Below, piece by piece: positions 10,075-21,661 of a DNA stretch of 64,000 nt. Numbering within the stretch: the stretch's first letter is position 1; each line of letters starts with the position of its first letter. The notes under the pieces were generated by a model. The model saw only the letters and a program-made list of their open reading frames with translations, ran no database searches and was not told the DNA's origin. Where the stretch lies: NCBI GenBank assembly GCA_022495005.1, contig JAGYXB010001047.1, forward strand, positions 1,054,001 through 1,118,000, read 5' to 3'. Source of the stretch: Rhyacophila brunnea. Lineage: Eukaryota; Arthropoda; Insecta; Trichoptera; Rhyacophilidae. Both the position numbers and the translations under genes were made by a program.

Positions 10075-10255
10075 TTTCTTTTATTCAACGAATAATTTAC
10101 AACACTAGACAAGAATGTACCTAACATTCTTTATATTGAACGTATCTACATAATTTGAATTTGAACCTCAGATATGCACGCTATGGGTCATTCGCGATGA
10201 GACTTAAAACCTTAAACCCGTATTCACTGGATTCACACCATTGTGCTTTACAAAT
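10075..10255 (-). repeat. Decayed SINE, tail family 1
   Basis: On the minus strand it ends in AAATTATTCGTTGAATAAAA, the tail shared with 11590-11745, 14655-14845, 18965-19160, 19328-19440, 19548-19768 and 28700-28850. Its head (about 10205-10255) looks like a worn tRNA-derived segment, GGTGTGAATCCAGTGAATAC. Confidence in the tail is good, in the head low. Confidence 0.55.
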
Positions 10256-10364
10256 TTATTAAGTTACGGGTATCTTATCTAATTACAGTGAAATTAATTA
10301 CTAATATTTACATTATGAGCGCTTAACACATTGCGTTGTATCATTTGTTCTATTTTACAACGTT

Positions 10365-10790
10365 TTTCTTAGCTCGTATTCTTATTTGTCCGGTGGTTCT
10401 TTGTCCGGTACAAATCTTGCAATCGATTTTTAACTAACTTCCCGACTAGCTAGACATTTGAAACTTTTAGAATATATCATAACACGATGCTAATTCATTT
10501 TTTTAATACTTTTAGCCATCTTTAAGTAGAATTGAATTCATTTTCAGTTAATTCTGTTTTGTATGAAAAGTTATTTCGACACCATTATTGGTTGCTAGGG
10601 ATCTGGGGTCCTAGCAACTAAATTATTAATATGTACGTGCGTTACTACGGAAATCAATATGAGATGTCAAGAACAAATTTTTTGATCGTTTAAGCTAGTC
10701 AAGTCAAGTTTATATGGTTCAACAGAAAATTTAAAAATGTTGTATATAAAAAGTTCTTTTTATCTTGTAATTATTTTATTTCTTTTGTTT
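10365..10790 (+). repeat. Dispersed repeat R, copy 1
   Basis: The stretch from GCTCGTATTCTTATTTGTCC (about 10374) through GGTTGCTAGGGATC (about 10588) matches the reverse complement of 25985-26275. The part at about 10690-10780 (TCAAGTTTATATGGTTCAAC...) matches the reverse complement of 25365-25430. The two copies are in opposite orientation. No coding frame and no known family. Confidence 0.7.
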
Positions 10791-11500
10791 GCCATTTTTT
10801 TATAATGTCTATGTTTGAGGTGTTCAAATTGTGTATAAATTATATAGGTGTCACCGCTCTTAGCTACACACACAACTTCAACTTCAACGATGCACAGAGG
10901 TTGATACCATCCCCTCATTGAATTTGCGGATATCTTGCGGGTATCTATGTACATACACCATTCTCACCGTTTAGGTCGTTCGAATATTATCCGCATTAAT
11001 CTTCTGCGGGTAGGCTTCAATAATGTTATCAATGAATTAGTGACTAAATATTGGATAATTTTCGTGTTGATACTCAGCCCTTTTTGAAATGTAAAATTAA
11101 ATTGATATCAATATACATTCTCACTCACTTGGCAATTAGTGTGCGCATCATTTGGACTTCACTTTCGTAGTGAAATGCAATACAAGTGAATACCATTTGA
11201 AATTATAAGACTACATATCGACTGTTTTTAGTTGACTTGATTTTCATAATTTTGACTCAAAATATTTTTTGTAAAACAATTCTGGATCAATGTTTATATT
11301 TACTTAATCCAAGAGATCACTCAACTTTATCCGATTGATATGAATAATAATTATGACATATCGACTATATTTTATGATTTTGTCGTTATATTGTTAAATT
11401 CTAGAAAAATATTAGCAATGAAATAATATACAATATAATAATTGGGAAAGTTCAGCGAACTTGCCGTATGCCCCAATTCTAGATCGTGACAGGGTGAAAG
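10791..11500. other. AT-rich DNA, nothing recognised
   Basis: No gene, RNA or repeat that I can support. Confidence 0.5.
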
Positions 11501-11745
11501 AAGAAGAAGAAGATTCGGAAACACCTACTATAAAACGTGTCCCATCGGACGTCGTATTTTTTCAAGGTTTTTTCTAGTAGGTGAGTATAATATCTGAGGT
11601 GTTTTCAAATTATGTAGATGAGTAATATGTTTAAAAATACTATATGTAATAGCAATATGTTTTATAAAATAATGTTACATTTTCAAATCTTATGAATTAT
11701 TTGTTGAATAAAAAATAGTTATTATATTAGTTAAAATTAACTCTA
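11501..11745 (+). repeat. Decayed SINE, tail family 1
   Basis: GAGGTGTTTTCAAATTATG (about 11596) and the ending TTATGAATTATTTGTTGAAT align with the tails of the SINE copies at 14655-14845 and 19548-19768. The 5' head is not recognisable as a tRNA derivative. Confidence 0.5.
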
Positions 11746-11917
11746 AAAATTGTAGGTTTAATTAAAACTTTGTTTGAAAACCATTATAATGGGTTCTATC
11801 ACGTCACATTAATTAATTACTGAAAAAACTAAATATCAAGATCGTATTATTTCTACAATGGATTCATATTATTATAAGAGCATATCTACGACAGTCTAAT
11901 ATAATATATTACTGTAT

Positions 11918-11938
11918 CGATATATATATATATATATA
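11918..11938. repeat. (TA)n microsatellite
   Basis: A short pure run of alternating T and A. Confidence 0.8.
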
Positions 11939-11939
11939 T

Positions 11940-12589
11940 TACTTATATATAATATATTGACAGCAAGTACCTTTACCTATGACTTGTTGACATATTATTA
12001 TGTACTTATTATCGTATGAAATAATATATATTTATGGTTGAATCACATAAAGCTTCTTGAGTAAATCTATTGATAATGCTCGTAAAATAAATAACTGGTC
12101 TCCTCACAATATAACAGAATAGTGTATTGAACTTTGACTTGAAGTTTGGTCCGCAATGGCCACCAGACAAAATAACTATTAAGGGTTGATCCAACCATAA
12201 AACAAAACAAGCAGACACCGTCTTACTTACTCCGAGAAGAGTTATCAACGCGAGGATCTCCGATGTAACGCCGTCAAATTGCACTCAGTAATTGAATTAT
12301 TTCGCCAACAGTGGTAGTCAACATTTCTTCACTCACTGATCAAAAACTTTTGGAATAGTGTATGAATTTCTGTGAAACATCCCTAATTGACATCTACTTG
12401 ACATTGACATCTAATTGACATTATTCGATAAGAAAGACTTGAAATCGGCATCTATAAAATGTTCTGTTATCAATTAAAATTCTGATAATATTGAATAAAG
12501 AAACAGGGAAGACGGTATTTGAACCCATTTTAATAAATAGTATAACTTGTGGGGAGGTTTATTTCCGGGGAAATAACTGTCTACTTCTT
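11940..12589. other. AT-rich DNA, nothing recognised
   Basis: It includes a small direct repetition of TTGACAT-type words near 12385-12425. No gene is seen. Confidence 0.5.
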
Positions 12590-12895
12590 CTTCTTCTTCG
12601 GCCATACCCTCCCCTTAATTGGAGCGCATGGACACCACGCGGCGCCTTCAAGAATCCCTGTCGCTCGACAGTCTTCTTGCTTCATTCTAGGTCAAACCAG
12701 CATCCCTTAGCTCCGCCGTGTAACCTCTATAGATAGTACTTAGCGGCCTTCCAGGACGCCGGGATCCGATCAACTTGAAGAACTGGCAAGCTAGGTTGAG
12801 ATTCTTTTCTGGCATCCGCAGCACGTGGCCGAGCCAGGTCCAACGTCGCCTCTTCACTCTCGGCGTGATGAGAGGCTGCTTGGTGCGTTCTCTTA
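12590..12895 (-). pseudogene. RTE-like LINE, C-terminal fragment 2
   Basis: On the minus strand the frame reads RRRWTWLGHVLRMPEKNLN, then SRRPGRPLSTIYR, then ELRDAGLT, a stop where Trp is expected, NEARRLSSDRDS, a stop, and RRRVVS. This is the standard end of RTE-type LINE proteins (the WLGHVLRM and RRPGRP motifs and the terminal DR.SWRR block). It begins abruptly near 12895 without the reverse transcriptase, so it is a 5'-truncated dead copy of the same family as 6861-7010. Confidence 0.8.
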
Positions 12896-14650
12896 TCTCC
12901 TCGTTGCTACTGTTTACAGCTCATAACTAAACTAGACAATAACAAAAATAGTCAAATCACCATATTGTTCTGTAGTTTGATACTTTTACGGTTCTTTGTT
13001 ATCATATTAGGTTTTTAGGTGGAGACCGTGAATTTGTCCTCCTTCTTTGTTCGATGTTTCGGACTTCTGTGAAAGTATTGTCATATAAAATTTAAAGAAT
13101 AAATCAATAGTACAGACTAAGAAGTTTGATAGTCAGTAGTCCTTTCCTAAATATTTTGTAGCAGTACTATAATGTAATTAAGATACAATAACTTCTTCAA
13201 GTGTACTACAGGTATGTAAACTGTAGAATTAAAAAATATTTTAACATTCTTCTATGTCTCAGTAAGTCATCCGACGATAAGACTTATTTTACAATTAAAA
13301 TATTATGAGAACACGTTACACTGATCCAGCAACTCTGACTGTAAAATGAGTTGCATTAATTAGCCAACTTCATGACGGTGAACATAGTCTGGTGGTTTCT
13401 TACAAAGAAATGCTACGACATTCTCCATAATATAATATTATATTGTTACTTTGTTGATTACCCCATGGTATAATTACACGTTGATAATATTGAAAGACAA
13501 GGAATCTCACATTCGAAGCATCTTACTTTGTTAAAATATTAAAATTACATTACTATATTTTATATTATCTAATATATTTTTTAAATTGCGCTATTATTTG
13601 GGTGTAAAAATGCAAATAAATCTTTCAGTTAAAATTATAATAATATACGAAAATTCTATTTTTCGTAGAAGTTTCGCTTACACACTTTTCGAATGTTTTG
13701 TTGATTGGCCCATATAAGCTCAAATCTAGTTTTTCCGGTTTTGATCGAATTATTAACTTTTTTGGACTGTGTGTATTACGGAAGTATAATATAAGTTTTT
13801 TCTTTCGTAATGTAAAATCACATAGTGCGAAATTGTTCGTAGGAAACTTTTTTTTCAAGATTGAAATTTACTATACCTAAGTACTATGTCAGATGTAAAA
13901 GTTTAAATTAAGTTTGAGTGAAAAAATACATACTTAGGTACCCAAGTGTATTTTTTATCATATCAAATTTATTCTTATATTATGTACGGGTAATTCTATT
14001 ATTCGATAATCGATACGAAGGGAATAAGTTAATCTTTTTAGAACTTGTTTTCATTTATTTGTAAATAGAGTGGGTGTTATGAAATATGTTTTCCAAATTA
14101 CCCATCACCCAAAATCCATTACTAAAGAAAGTCAAGCAGTTTTGGATAAATCGATATAATATTTCAATAGGGAATCAACTCAAACCTTGTTCCAAGATAA
14201 TGGCGTTTGAATTTTTGCATTTGAGTTTGAGGAAAATGTATGTTTTTTTTATATTTAATTTAGTGAAATTCAGCTATGGACAATAGAATTTTACAATTAA
14301 ATAAGGAATTAACCCAGAAATTCCAGTATATAACTGAATTACCTAATAATTAATCTCAGAAAGGGTTTTTCGATTTTATGACACATTGAAGAAGTTTTTG
14401 ACTTTTTTTTGCTGAATTGTAAAGAGAAAACGTTTGTACATCAAATGGCATTATTATCTCAAAACCTTGAAATTTTGAAATACTTCCTTATTAAAATAGT
14501 GTATCTAATAGATCATTGTTTTATCAATAGTTTTACTTACAATCGTAGTAGGTACGATATTTGAAAAATATTTTACAATCAATCTTTGTGTTGTATAAGT
14601 ATTGACTTCTAGGATCGTCTTTACAGTATGACGTGTATCTTAATATAAAA
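12896..14650. other. AT-rich DNA, nothing recognised
   Basis: Several short open frames, none with codon structure or family features that I would defend. Confidence 0.55.
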
Positions 14651-14654
14651 TTAT

Positions 14655-14845
14655 ATAATAAACTATTTTTTATTCATCAAATAATTCACAAAATTTAAGA
14701 ATTTAACATTCTTTGTTCAAGATCCATAATTTGAAAACATCTCAGAGAAATGTATAACTACCAGAAAAAATCTTTTTGAAATAAATACGACATACAAGAT
14801 TTTATTCTGCGCCCATGTTCTCTACCAACTAAGCTATAGATAGGA
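14655..14845 (-). repeat. tRNA-derived SINE, tail family 1
   Basis: The minus strand starts with CTATAGCTTAGTTGGTAGAG, a near-ideal RNA polymerase III A box as in tRNA genes, followed by a body and the family tail (GTGAATTATTTGATGAATAA). The B box is worn. Its head differs from the one at 19548-19768 although the tails match. Confidence 0.7.
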
Positions 14846-14925
14846 CATACATAGAATGTCTTATAATCCTGAAATACTAAGTCCTGAAAAATGTTTTATT
14901 TTTCCCCTAGCTGTTTGTCACTGTT

Positions 14926-15013
14926 GTGTTTTTTCATGTTCTTTTTTGTCACCGTTCTGTTTTGTCATGTTCTGTTTTGTCATATTCTGTTTTATCATGT
15001 TCTATTTTGTTAT
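14926..15013. repeat. Minisatellite, about 15-base unit
   Basis: About five or six imperfect repeats of TGTTCTGTTTTGTCA. Confidence 0.75.
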
Positions 15014-15029
15014 GGAACCAGTCAAAATA

Positions 15030-15092
15030 TATTGAAGTGATTTTCTCAAAACCTGCGTGTTTGTGATTTTATCACTTATATTACTAAATGCA
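15030..15092 (+). repeat. SINE family 2 body fragment
   Basis: GATTTTCTCAAAACCTGCGT and GTTTGTGATTTTATCAC match the body of the SINE at 18030-18200 (read on its minus strand). The tRNA-like head is absent. Confidence 0.55.
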
Positions 15093-16454
15093 CTACTGTT
15101 TCACAACACTACTTTCATTAGGTCCCATAGCCTGTTGTAGTATTAAAAATAATATATGTATAATGTTTTATATAGATAATTATTCCTAACAGGTCTAATA
15201 TTATGTTATTGAAAGTAGGTATTTGATTTAAAAAATAGGCCAATTGATCTGATAGACAAAAAAGATTTATTACTTTTTTACTTTTTTTTTATTTTAATAA
15301 ATCATAATTTACAGAGTCATAAGTCAACATCGCTATCTTATTTTAATAGTAAATGTCGTTAAGAAAATTTACCAGAATCAAAATTTCTCAAATGTTGTCC
15401 AGATTTAAATATATGTATATATATGGAGGGTTTTTAGCCCTAATCAAACTGTTGATTACACATTCATCAAACTTTGTCTTGTACGTGCCTTAACTTTCAC
15501 TCGCTCATCAAGTTTTTATCAGATACGAGTATATTCCGTGAGACAACTCACAGTGGCTTGACATTTAGGATTCATGGAAAATCAACGACATATATGTTGA
15601 ACCTTTTCCACTGCATTCCATTCGTATACTAATAATCTCATGTTTTTTCAAGACATAACGTAACACTCGTAAAGTAACCAAGACGATTATAATTCATATC
15701 TCTATAATATGGTCGAAATGTCTGTAAGGATAATGATTTTCAAGCAGTATCTATGAGTTAGGATAGTATCATAATATTTATCTTTACGAACAAAAACTTT
15801 AGGAATTCATATACAACTCACAGATACTCATAATCCATTCTAAAAAGTATGTGGTTAGATGGTTTTAAACATATTTCCTTTCACGGCACCATTCGCGTGA
15901 TTTTTTTTTCACGGCGGAAAAAAATATTTTCATCCAGAATCGAAGATGGCACGGTATTTGTAGCTCTTCCTTCCAAAAAAAATAGAAACAAAATCTCGAT
16001 TAAAACTTAATAAAAGTGTAAATAATATGTTTAAGTATTTCTAATTAGATTTAAATGTTTAAACACTATTGAATTATTGAGATTCGTTTTTTTATGAAGA
16101 TATGGTTTTTTTTATTTTCAATTCACTATTGCATTAAATGCTATTTTTAAGATACAATACTATCATACAGACATACAAGATTTTTTGTCATAAATTTCAC
16201 GAAAAGGAGACACTCGAGTTTCTTGGGAGAATAATAAACTGATTTACATTGTTTAGTGTATAAGATTTATATGTACTTACTATCTTACCATACATAATAT
16301 ACCATATTACAAATCTAAGAGCGTATAAATACTAAATATATTTTTCTCGAAAAACATCAATTATATTATTATATAACATTGTTAAGCTATTTCACTTACA
16401 ATAATAATAATAAAACTTAAAAAAGACTCAGGTAATAATATAATACTACAAAAG
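15093..16454. other. AT-rich DNA, nothing recognised
   Basis: No gene or named repeat. Confidence 0.5.
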
Positions 16455-16592
16455 GATACCAGTTATAGTAGTGAAACAATCACAGCAATACCCAGGAATG
16501 AAAAAATCACGTTCACGCGTATTGCTTTGTGACCTCACCAATAATAATTGAACCTGGAAGTCCTGGTGTGCAAAACCAGTGCCTTTACACAT
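16455..16592 (-). repeat. tRNA-derived SINE, family 2
   Basis: On the minus strand a CCAGGTTCAATTATTATTGG segment holds the B-box-like core, followed by GTGAGGTCAC and the body motif CCTGGGTATTGCTGTGATTG. The body aligns with 18030-18200 over both motifs. The A box is not clear. Confidence 0.6.
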
Positions 16593-17047
16593 GAGACGTT
16601 ATACTATTCTTAATTAAGCATATCCATATAAGTAACATATTGTGACACATGTTTAACACCACTCTTTCAAATGTATTATAGACACTCAAGTAAGTTTGGC
16701 AACAAACACTTGGTGACAAATAATAATCCACGTCTGATTGTTTAGTGTGGAGAACTTTGTGGTAGTTCACCAGAAAATTGTTTCTAAATTACCAAGTGAC
16801 ACGACGCTTTTCAACCGCTTATGAGATTTTAAGCTTCCGCTTGGTTAAACAAAATTTGCATACGCCAAAAACTTGTGCATTGTATTATCTGTCATTATAT
16901 TTTGACGGAGATTATAATACGTATATTATCTTTAGTCTCAAGAGTATATGGTACAAATAACCTTTTCGTTTACTTATGTACCTAACTGATAATAATGCTG
17001 CATGTATTTTTCATATGGAAAATTAGCGCCGAATGAACTTCCTCTCT

Positions 17048-17380
17048 CTAATGACTCCTCTTATTTGATGTAACACACCGCGTTGTCTGGATTTCTTTAA
17101 TATAGCCAGATATAGTATAATGAAGGAAAACATGCAGCCAGAGACAATATATCAATCTGATCACTTCGGTATGTATCCGATTCATATTCCTCCAAACTGC
17201 AAAGTTCTGCATGCCCCCCAAGTGGTAATTCCTGATCAAAAATTGATCGTAGACATGATTGCGGCAATGTGTATTCATTTAGTGGGTGTTCCATCCTTTG
17301 GAAATTTACATCCTGTGAAACGATTCCGGCCAGAATGTGCACTTTTTCCACAGGAGTAGGCTTTAAGCACACCGTTAATA
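17048..17380. other. GC-richer patch with opposed open frames, unresolved
   Basis: This patch is less AT-rich than its surroundings and carries open frames on both strands: a minus frame of 91 codons (17097-17372) and a plus frame of 79 codons (17120-17359). Neither shows a family signature that I recognise, and no clean splice pair frames it. It could be a decayed mobile-element ORF or a host exon; I cannot decide. Confidence 0.3.
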
Positions 17381-18029
17381 TGTATCATCCAGTAGGTCTA
17401 TTCCAATCAAGTTACTTTAGTACCAATAACACCATTTCGTTATATTTTCGAGATCCGGGATAACCACAAAATATATTGATGTGTTCTGTGGGCAAAAGTC
17501 AAAATTTAAACTAATTCCGCGCGGCGGCATTTAATTTACCAAAGGGCGACAAATCAAATAATTAGCTCAAAATATATTAAAAAATGGATAATATATTTTT
17601 AATAATGACTGTAATAGGTACTTACAAGCACCCAGCATACAAAATAAATAAAATATTTCTGAAAACAATATTTTTATGGAAAATAAAAACCTGAAATGAA
17701 CTGATTCATAAAGATATAAAATGTCATTGTACGACAATTTTTCCAATTAGTTTTTAATGAATAATACAAAAGTCGCATGAGGAGCTTGCTTTGTATATTA
17801 TAAATATGTATATAAATCATCAAAAATGGTACTTAAATGTCGTGCTATTTCCATGGATGCAATGCTATCGATAATTTCAAATTGTTTCACTTTACAATAT
17901 ACATACCTACTTACAACTCTGAATCTGAATAATATAATACATATGATAATAATAGGAATACAAGAAAAATAAGAGAATTTTTTTTTTAATATTAAAATAA
18001 CAACATATATTTTTTTCAATCATTAATAA

Positions 18030-18200
18030 CCATGTCCTTGCTTTTTCGTACAAGGTAGTTGTTAGTAATTTTGAACAATCACAAACACCCAGGCTTTGAG
18101 AAAATCACATAAATACTGTGTCCTCACCGAGATCGAACCCAGAACCCTCTGGTGGAAGGCCAACGCATCACCCACTGCACCATCAGAGCCGCCTAATATT
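18030..18200 (-). repeat. tRNA-derived SINE, family 2, best copy
   Basis: On the minus strand the head reads GGCGGCTCTGATGGTGCAGT...GGGTTCGATCTCGG, with A-box-like GATGGTGCAGTGGG and B-box GGTTCGATC at tRNA-like spacing. It is followed by the body (GTGATTTTCTCAAAGCCTGG, then GTGTTTGTGATTG). Other copies are at 16455-16592 and, body only, 15030-15092. Confidence 0.8.
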
Positions 18201-18960
18201 TTCATATCGAGAGAGGGCAGCAATATCAGGTTGGCATCCTGGCAGACCACTGACAGCTCGAAAAGTTAACAAATTGACTAGTTCGGCGGAACAGTCGTTA
18301 AAGGTGCTATTTTTTACATTTAACGCTAAACGCTTAGAATACAAATTAGCAGTTTTATCACAATTTTGTTCGATTTTTGAGTTGTGTTATGTTGGAATAG
18401 ACCTTCATGAATGTGTGTATACGCTTTTATTTTTACGGTGTACCTATACGGCTCCATACAGGAAATGCATATTCACTAGTTGAAAAAGATAATGACAGTA
18501 ATCTTTCTTTGAAAATGTGGTCTGGCACTCCAACTATTTCCTTATAATTATGACTGAAAATTAATCCAACCGTTTGCTTGTCAAATCACAGTGGTCAACT
18601 TATACAATCTACAGTGTAGATGCTTTGTATAATTATATAATATTCCGCAAAATTAGTTTTACATCCAACTCGGCGACAGCGATGACAAACCAGCGTAACT
18701 CGGGCGAGAATAATAGTCAAAACAGTTCCGGTGTCTTTATTTGCGCTGTAAAATGAGAACAAGTGTCGCCGCACTTAAGACTCGGAGCTTTACTTAACGA
18801 CCGCTACAATCTTACCTACCTAGTATCTACTACGAGTATATACTCTATAGTTGTTATAGGGGTACGACACCCTTATTATTTTTATTTGAAATCTACGGTT
18901 TCAATAGGATCAATTTGAATACGTGGTATTGGTACGTGAACTGGTACCTACTGACTGCAA
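18201..18960. other. Mostly AT-rich DNA, nothing recognised
   Basis: A small GC-richer stretch at about 18660-18790 has no supported product. Confidence 0.45.
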
Positions 18961-18964
18961 AGTT

Positions 18965-19160
18965 CATACGTAGAACATAATTTCATATATTGAACATACA
19001 TAATTCAGAAAACACTCATAAGAAAATATAGCCAATTGAAAAAATCTTTTTCGAAAAAAGTAAGACACCCGGCAGGAATCGAGCCTGCGTCTCTTGGCTT
19101 TCGCGCCCTGTGCATTAATTACCTCTATGCTACGACTGCCATGCTTAATTGCAACAATTT
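18965..19160 (-). repeat. tRNA-derived SINE, tail family 1, left arm copy
   Basis: On the minus strand: GCATGGCAGTCGTAGCATAG...GGCTCGATTCCTGCCGGGTG, with an A box like TAGCATAGAGG and B box GGCTCGATTCC. The tail is truncated. It lies inside the left arm of an inverted duplication whose right arm holds the copy at 19548-19768. Confidence 0.75.
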
Positions 19161-19735
19161 TAACTATTGCTCTTTTTAATACCTGCTCATAAGCACTCTC
19201 CAAATTTAGTTACGGTAGGCGATCGATTTTTGTATTCTAAATTAGAGTATTTATTACTTAAATTACTAACCGACGTCACGGATCACTCCAATATTTTCTG
19301 TTGTAGGTAACTTACTTGGACTTGCTAATAATTTTAATTAACTATTTCTTTTATTCAACGAATAATTCACAAGATTTAAGAATGTACCATTCTAATTATT
19401 GAACATACATAATTCTGAAAATATAGCCAATAGAAAATAATAAATACTTTAATTAAGAATACAAAAATCGATCGCCTACCGTAACTAAATTTAGAGAGCG
19501 CTTATGAACAGGTATTAAAAAGGCCAATAGTTAAAATTTGTCGCAATTAAGCATGGCAGTCGTAGTATAGTGGTAATGTACATGGCGCGAAACCCAAGAG
19601 ACGTAGGCTCGATTCCTGCCGGGTGTCTTACTTTTTTCGAAACATATGTTTTCTATTATCTATATTTTTTCATGAGTGTTTTCAGAATTATGTATGTTCT
19701 ATAATTAGAATGCTGCATTCTTAAATCTTGTGAAT
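18975..19735. repeat. Inverted duplication carrying a SINE in each arm
   Basis: 18975-19237 and about 19457-19735 are reverse complements with scattered mismatches. The arms include not only the SINE but also about 90 bases of flanking DNA (TCGATCGCCTACCGTAACTA and onward). The duplication therefore copied a genomic segment containing a SINE, rather than being two independent insertions. Confidence 0.8.
19328..19440 (-). repeat. SINE tail family 1, isolated tail
   Basis: Starts with TTATTCAACGAATAATTCAC and continues through TAAGAATG...CATTCT to a truncated body. It is the reverse complement of the tail at 19660-19768 and sits in the spacer of the inverted duplication. Confidence 0.7.
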
Positions 19736-19768
19736 TATTCGTTGAATAAAATAAATAGTTAATTAATT
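19548..19768 (+). repeat. tRNA-derived SINE, tail family 1, best copy
   Basis: The head GGCAGTCGTAGTATAGTGGT is an A box of tRNA-Asp/Glu type; GGCTCGATTCCTGCC is a good B box 35 bases on. The body continues with a T-rich stretch, GTGTTTTCAGAATTATGTAT, and the tail TTGTGAATTATTCGTTGAAT. The anticodon arm no longer pairs convincingly, so it is not a working tRNA. Confidence 0.8.
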
Positions 19769-19769
19769 C

Positions 19770-21090
19770 ATATTATGTACTTACTAATTTTATTCAGGGT
19801 CTCGCCAGCAAAAATAAATAAAATATAAATGAAAATGTTGACATTGTTATGGGCAAGGAGCGAAGCATATATTAAGAAGCTTCTATTCCTGTCATGATTT
19901 TCGGATCGTGAGGATGCTGTATCTTAATTTTTAGAACTTGTTAACTTAACTGAGGATGGATGTATAGTCCGAGGCCAACTTTGCGGCATTCGAGAAATTT
20001 GCAGCGTCGAATGGGGAGCGGGATAGTCCCGACTCCTCTGTAGACTCAACCACTTCAACTCGTGACACTCAGTATGCGGATACATAGGACGCTTAATGTC
20101 AGCGGACAGCACAGCCAGTCGAAAAAGATTTTTTTCTTCCTTTTTCTAACTTTCTTCTTTAAGCACTACGGTGTATAGTTGTAGCATCAGTCCTGTGCGG
20201 CTCCGTTTCGGGACGGAATGAGCATTTAAAATCACTTTTTTCAGATACGTTTATAGCGTCATGGAAGGCGGCAGTGCATATCCACGGCTGTGCATACATT
20301 ACGGGTAGTGGTGGGAAATCAAAGTCTTATATAACTCAAATATCGTAGAATTATCAAAAACTTTTTCAAAACCATTTATATAATATTTATTAGGTATAGC
20401 ATGACTGAATTTTTATAGCGTGATAATATATATTTCGATTGTTAATCTGTGTAAAATTTCATCATATTTAAAGTCCAATATATAATATAGATAATTGGAA
20501 TTTTATGAATGTCCATAATAATGCTACTTGATTAATTTCCAATAGGTACGACAGTTTTCAACCTCTGCTTTCTACAATGTCGCATATGTACCACAAGGTG
20601 GGAAGACCAATAAACGAGTTTTAATGTCTTATAATATGAGCAGATGAACCTTTTCTTTGTTACCTAATACGTAAGATAATAAAATTGCTATGAAATTTGT
20701 CGTACTTTTTGAATAGGGAAGTTGATTAAATTATGAGGTGGTTTATATTATAATTATAATCAATTTATAAAAGACGACCAAATTAATTTGATATAGGTGA
20801 TATTATAATGTGACTTTGTGAATATTATTATTTTATCAACATCAATAAATTGATTTTGATATTATCTCCTATTATAATATAATAGGTACTTTATTTAACA
20901 ACCGGTACGAGAGTTTTAAAAACATAACGCCATCAAATTTGTGAATTAATAATGTATTTTAAGATATCTTATAAGAAGTTATAAGTGTAGCTTTATCTTT
21001 TATCATTAACTTAATTAATATTTTTACCTTCTAATAGTAGGTACATTGGTAGGTATAGTAACAAAAAACTACAGTTTCAAATTAAATGCA
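19770..21090. other. AT-rich DNA, nothing recognised
   Basis: A GC-richer block at about 19955-20110 has short open frames on the minus strand, with no family that I recognise. Confidence 0.45.
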
Positions 21091-21305
21091 CCTGCGTGCT
21101 ACTTGTACAAGGCTGTGAGACGTGTCATCTTACAAAGCTTGAAAGGTCTCGGTTTTCGAGCTTTGAGAATCGATGCCTCAGCCGAATCTTAGGGGTACAT
21201 TGGTACGACTGCGTTACAAACACTCGAGTTCATGAGCGGACATGGCAACCCTCGGTGATTGAAGTAGTCACGAATATGAAATTAATCTGGGGCGTGATGG
21301 GGTGA
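21091..21305 (+). pseudogene. RTE-like LINE, fragment downstream of the RT core
   Basis: The frame reads QGCETCHLTKLERSRFSSFE, then RCLSRILGVHWYDCVTN, then QPSVIEVV. These match the YGCETWTLTK...RILGI.W.D.VTN...G.P.L...I stretch that lies between the polymerase core and the WLGHVLRM end in RTE-type LINEs. The catalytic core is absent. A stop at 21303-21305 follows. Confidence 0.8.
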
Positions 21306-21574
21306 AAGCAAAATAAGAAGAACATTTTTACTAGATGTGGAATTCGAACCCGTATTCTCTGGATTAAATATTACTTATTATTATTAATATTATTACATAA
21401 CTATTACTGAAGAATAATGGTAAAACTTAAAAAATAAGTAAAGTTAGGTATTAAAATATTACGTCTTATTAAAGGAGAAGAATATAGGACTCCACTACTA
21501 ACTATTAGGAACTATGAAATATTATTAACTTTTTGATCATCATAATATTAAGAGCATGTGAGTAAAAATGCGTA

Positions 21575-21661
21575 TTTATTCCAGCTGAGAGATTCGAATC
21601 TGTGCCCAAAAGATTTAGCGACGCCGGTAAGGCATTCTGATCACTATACTATGGCTGGAAC
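21575..21661 (-). repeat. tRNA-like SINE head
   Basis: On the minus strand: CCAGCCATAGTATAGTGATC...CAGATTCGAATCTCTCAGCT. CCAGC and GCTGG at the ends can pair as an acceptor stem, TAGTATAGTG is the A-box core and GATTCGAATC the B-box core. Its 5' end was later used as the target of the hAT-like element at 21662. It could be a tRNA pseudogene instead of a SINE. Confidence 0.6.

Noticed and set aside
19548..19630. Functional tRNA gene
   Set aside because: A and B boxes are good, but the anticodon arm and acceptor stem do not pair properly, and a SINE body and tail follow.
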